Assembly: GCA_031289815.1 (NCBI GenBank)
Contig: JAITOS010000047.1
Span: 1 to 7,660, forward strand
Length of the DNA stretch: 7,660 nucleotides
Reading direction: 5' to 3'
Source of the DNA: Peptococcaceae bacterium
Lineage (GTDB): Bacteria > Bacillota > Desulfitobacteriia > Desulfitobacteriales > Desulfitobacteriaceae
Shown: positions 6,228 to 7,660 of the stretch, in pieces
Position numbering within the stretch: the first letter of the stretch is position 1
Layout: the number at the start of each line of letters is the position of its first letter
Notes under the pieces: generated by a model
The model's database searches: none
What the model was told of the DNA's origin: nothing
Seen by the model: only the letters and a program-made list of their open reading frames with translations
Translations under genes and position numbers: made by a program

Positions 6228-6887
6228 TTAACGGCTTTGCTTAAACTGGTCGAAAAACTCTTTATTCAACACCCCTAATGCAGCCATAGAAGCCAGCCCA
6301 ATCAGGCCAACTACAAAAGGACTCAACGGCCATATAGGGGTGTCGGGATGAATGACTCGGATCAATTGGCCTGTATTCGCGTCATACATTTTTATTCTTT
6401 TACTTTTTAAAAGCTCAACTTTGTACATATAGCCTGCCGCATCCCAATATTCGCTTTTATACCGCCACTGTCGATACTCTTCCTTCATTCTTTCCGCTTC
6501 ATCATCATCCTTATATTCTTTGGTTTCCAGCAATATTCCGTTATAAAAAGTTAGCAGACTGTCTGCCGCCACATGAATATAATCCTGCTCATCCATATAA
6601 AACGGAAACTCTTTGCTGGATCGAAAAGAAAACCCATATAAAAAACGGCCTTCATTATCGTAAACTTGAATCGAACTATGCAGACCATTGCCATAATAAA
6701 TATGGCCTTTACGATCTATAACAATATCGTTAATCCCATGTAATGGTTGTTGCTTTTCAAAATATCCCACATTACGAGGCTTTGCATTCAGCGCGGTGTA
6801 AAAGAAGCCAAAATAGCCGAAAAAGGTAAGCATGGACAAAATCACGCAAACATATTTTTTTATTCGCTTATTTTTAATGATTGCCAT
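6228..6887 (-). CDS. Two-pass membrane protein with beta-propeller-like extracytoplasmic domain, unknown function
   Basis: I choose the ATG at 6887 (219 residues) because AAAAGGG lies just upstream; an ATG at 6911 would add eight residues but has no proper ribosome site and would overlap the preceding gene. A lysine-rich start (KNKRIKKY) is followed by a membrane helix at about 12-32. The domain at about 40-185 would face outside. It contains stretches of NHL/six-bladed propeller type: NDIVIDRKGHIYYGNGL then SSIQVYDNEGRFLYGF (about 53-86), a second weaker one at 95-121, and a third ending IKMYDANTGQLIRVIH (165-180). A charged segment (KDDDEAERMKEEYRQW) interrupts them. A second membrane helix lies at about 189-207, with a short C-terminal tail. 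Too few blades are present for a closed propeller, so it may oligomerise or be a degenerate sensor. No catalytic motif is seen. Sampled sequence is AT-rich relative to valS. Confidence 0.85.
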   Translation of the reverse strand: MAIIKNKRIKKYVCVILSMLTFFGYFGFFYTALNAKPRNVGYFEKQQPLHGINDIVIDRKGHIYYGNGLHSSIQVYDNEGRFLYGFSFRSSKEFPFYMDEQDYIHVAADSLLTFYNGILLETKEYKDDDEAERMKEEYRQWRYKSEYWDAAGYMYKVELLKSKRIKMYDANTGQLIRVIHPDTPIWPLSPFVVGLIGLASMAALGVLNKEFFDQFKQSR

Positions 6888-6897
6888 TTTTCCCTTT

Positions 6898-7047
6898 TCA
6901 CTTCTCGTCATCCATCTGCGCTAATACATCCAGATAATATGCAATATCCTCATTGCCGCGCTTATCAAAGGTATAGTTCGTCGTTACCATGTTCTCTCCT
7001 TCTGGATCAGAAAAATTATAACTACCAGCAGCATTAACTTTTTTCAT
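6898..7047 (-). CDS. Small acidic protein, unknown function (49 residues)
   Basis: An open frame from an ATG at 7047 to TGA at 6900-6898, lying 33 bases after the upstream gene and 10 bases before the next one. The product starts MKKVNAAGSYNFSDPEGEN and ends in an acidic helix-like stretch (NEDIAYYLDVLAQMDDEK). It has no membrane segment. The first ATG has a poor ribosome site, while an internal ATG at 6990 has GAAGGAG at 5 bases spacing, so the real product may be only 30 residues. I do not recognise it. Tight packing between two genes on the same strand supports it being expressed; it could be a small partner of the neighbouring membrane proteins. Confidence 0.6.
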   Translation of the reverse strand: MKKVNAAGSYNFSDPEGENMVTTNYTFDKRGNEDIAYYLDVLAQMDDEK

Positions 7048-7080
7048 AGCGGCTACTCAATCGTATTCCCAGCGCGGGGT

Positions 7081-7660
7081 TCAGTCCGGTAGCCTGTAAG
7101 ACGCGATTAACAGGCCTATGGCAATAGTTGCCATCAGTATCATCATCACGACAGATGCTTGCCGATCGAAGCGATGTGATTTATTCCCAGCTTCTTTTTC
7201 CGCTTTCCGGGTTAAATCAGCGTCCGCACGAGTCAGCAAGCTAATGAATGTGTCAATAATTAAGCCATCGAATACACCGGTTTCCGGAAGTTCAAGCTTC
7301 TTTTGCACTTGTTTTACCGAAGATTCCAGAACTTCATCGAAGTTTCCTGTCGCCGGCAGTCCTAAGAAAGATTGCAATGCCGCTACAGGCTCGCCTGTAT
7401 GTCCTATTTGCAGAGGATCATCCCCGATATAATAAGCCAAGGACAGCAGAGCCGCCACGCTGTCAACTTTATCGCTTTCCTTTTGATGGAGGAACCCTTC
7501 CTTGTCCCATTCCTGTCCAGGTTGTAACCCGAATTTCCAAGCGCGTTCATCGGCAATCGCTTTAAGCCTTGGCCGAGCATAAATCGAAACAGGCGTATCC
7601 GGCTTTGGCGGCGTAAACCAAACGGATGATGAGGGGCGATCCTCTTTGGGAAGCTTTCTT
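7081..7660 (-). CDS. C-terminal part of a membrane-anchored protein with a peptidoglycan-binding-like domain (cut by window edge)
   Basis: The frame is open from the right edge (first whole codon ends at 7657) to TGA at 7083-7081, giving 192 residues; a GTG at 7458 is an internal codon, not a likely start. After a proline-rich linker (TPPKPDTP) and a stretch I do not recognise (about 30-75), residues 85-133 follow the PG_binding_1 pattern: GHTGEPVAALQSFLGLPATG, then SSVKQVQKKLELPETGVFDG and a helix ending DTFISLL. These are the usual G..V..LQ, Q..L...G and T...L positions. A charged linker (TRKAEKEAGNKSHRFDR) leads to a single membrane helix at about 170-187 and a short end. It would be a tail-anchored protein; which side the domain faces cannot be settled, as the basic linker before the helix would favour a cytoplasmic N-terminal part. 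The N-terminus and any enzymatic domain are outside the window. Confidence 0.8.
   Translation of the reverse strand, partial: RKLPKEDRPSSSVWFTPPKPDTPVSIYARPRLKAIADERAWKFGLQPGQEWDKEGFLHQKESDKVDSVAALLSLAYYIGDDPLQIGHTGEPVAALQSFLGLPATGNFDEVLESSVKQVQKKLELPETGVFDGLIIDTFISLLTRADADLTRKAEKEAGNKSHRFDRQASVVMMILMATIAIGLLIASYRLPD

Noticed and set aside
7010..7047. A TATAAT within the start of the 49-residue gene, possibly an internal promoter for the two downstream genes.
   Set aside because: No -35-like hexamer lies 16-18 bases upstream and there is no extended -10 TGN; AT-rich coding sequence easily gives this hexamer by chance.

Overview
The window reads as a Bacillota (Firmicutes) chromosome segment. 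The evidence is a canonical T-box riboswitch ahead of valS, a perfect-consensus sigma-A promoter, purine-rich Shine-Dalgarno sites and the valS-folC gene order. I cannot fix the class or genus from the sequence. Every gene I can support lies on the minus strand, so transcription runs from high to low coordinates. No tRNA, rRNA, CRISPR array, transposase or integrase was seen.

Region A (about 7660-5966) is an accessory-looking set of four co-directional genes of unknown function. They are a C-terminally anchored protein with a peptidoglycan-binding-like domain (cut by the window edge), a 49-residue acidic protein, a 219-residue two-pass membrane protein with beta-propeller-like repeats, and a 69-residue two-pass membrane protein. 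The genes are closely spaced and three of the four are predicted membrane proteins. Sampled stretches are more AT-rich than the housekeeping genes (38% GC at 6481-6540 against 62% at 3901-3960 in valS). They may form one envelope-associated module, but this is inference.

Region B (5965-5231) is regulatory. A 186-base spacer holds two mutually exclusive small hairpins and a weak promoter candidate. A possible 37-residue hydrophobic peptide gene follows, and its stop codon lies inside the -35 box of the valS promoter. That promoter drives a leader of about 315 nt to the terminator, with recognisable T-box parts: Stem I with a GUC (valine) specifier, Stem III, an antiterminator with a UGGU acceptor-pairing bulge, and an overlapping intrinsic terminator.

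Region C (5230-1185) is valS (valyl-tRNA synthetase) followed 29 bases later by folC (folylpolyglutamate/dihydrofolate synthase), probably one transcript under T-box control.

Region D (1184-1) is a phosphate-uptake pair: a DUF47/PhoU-like accessory protein whose 3' end overlaps the start of a Pit-family phosphate transporter by 8 bases. The transporter is cut by the left edge. A possible extended -10 promoter lies in the folC-DUF47 gap.

I did not find a clear new biological system. The best candidates for something undescribed are the Region A membrane-protein cluster and the small peptide gene ahead of valS.
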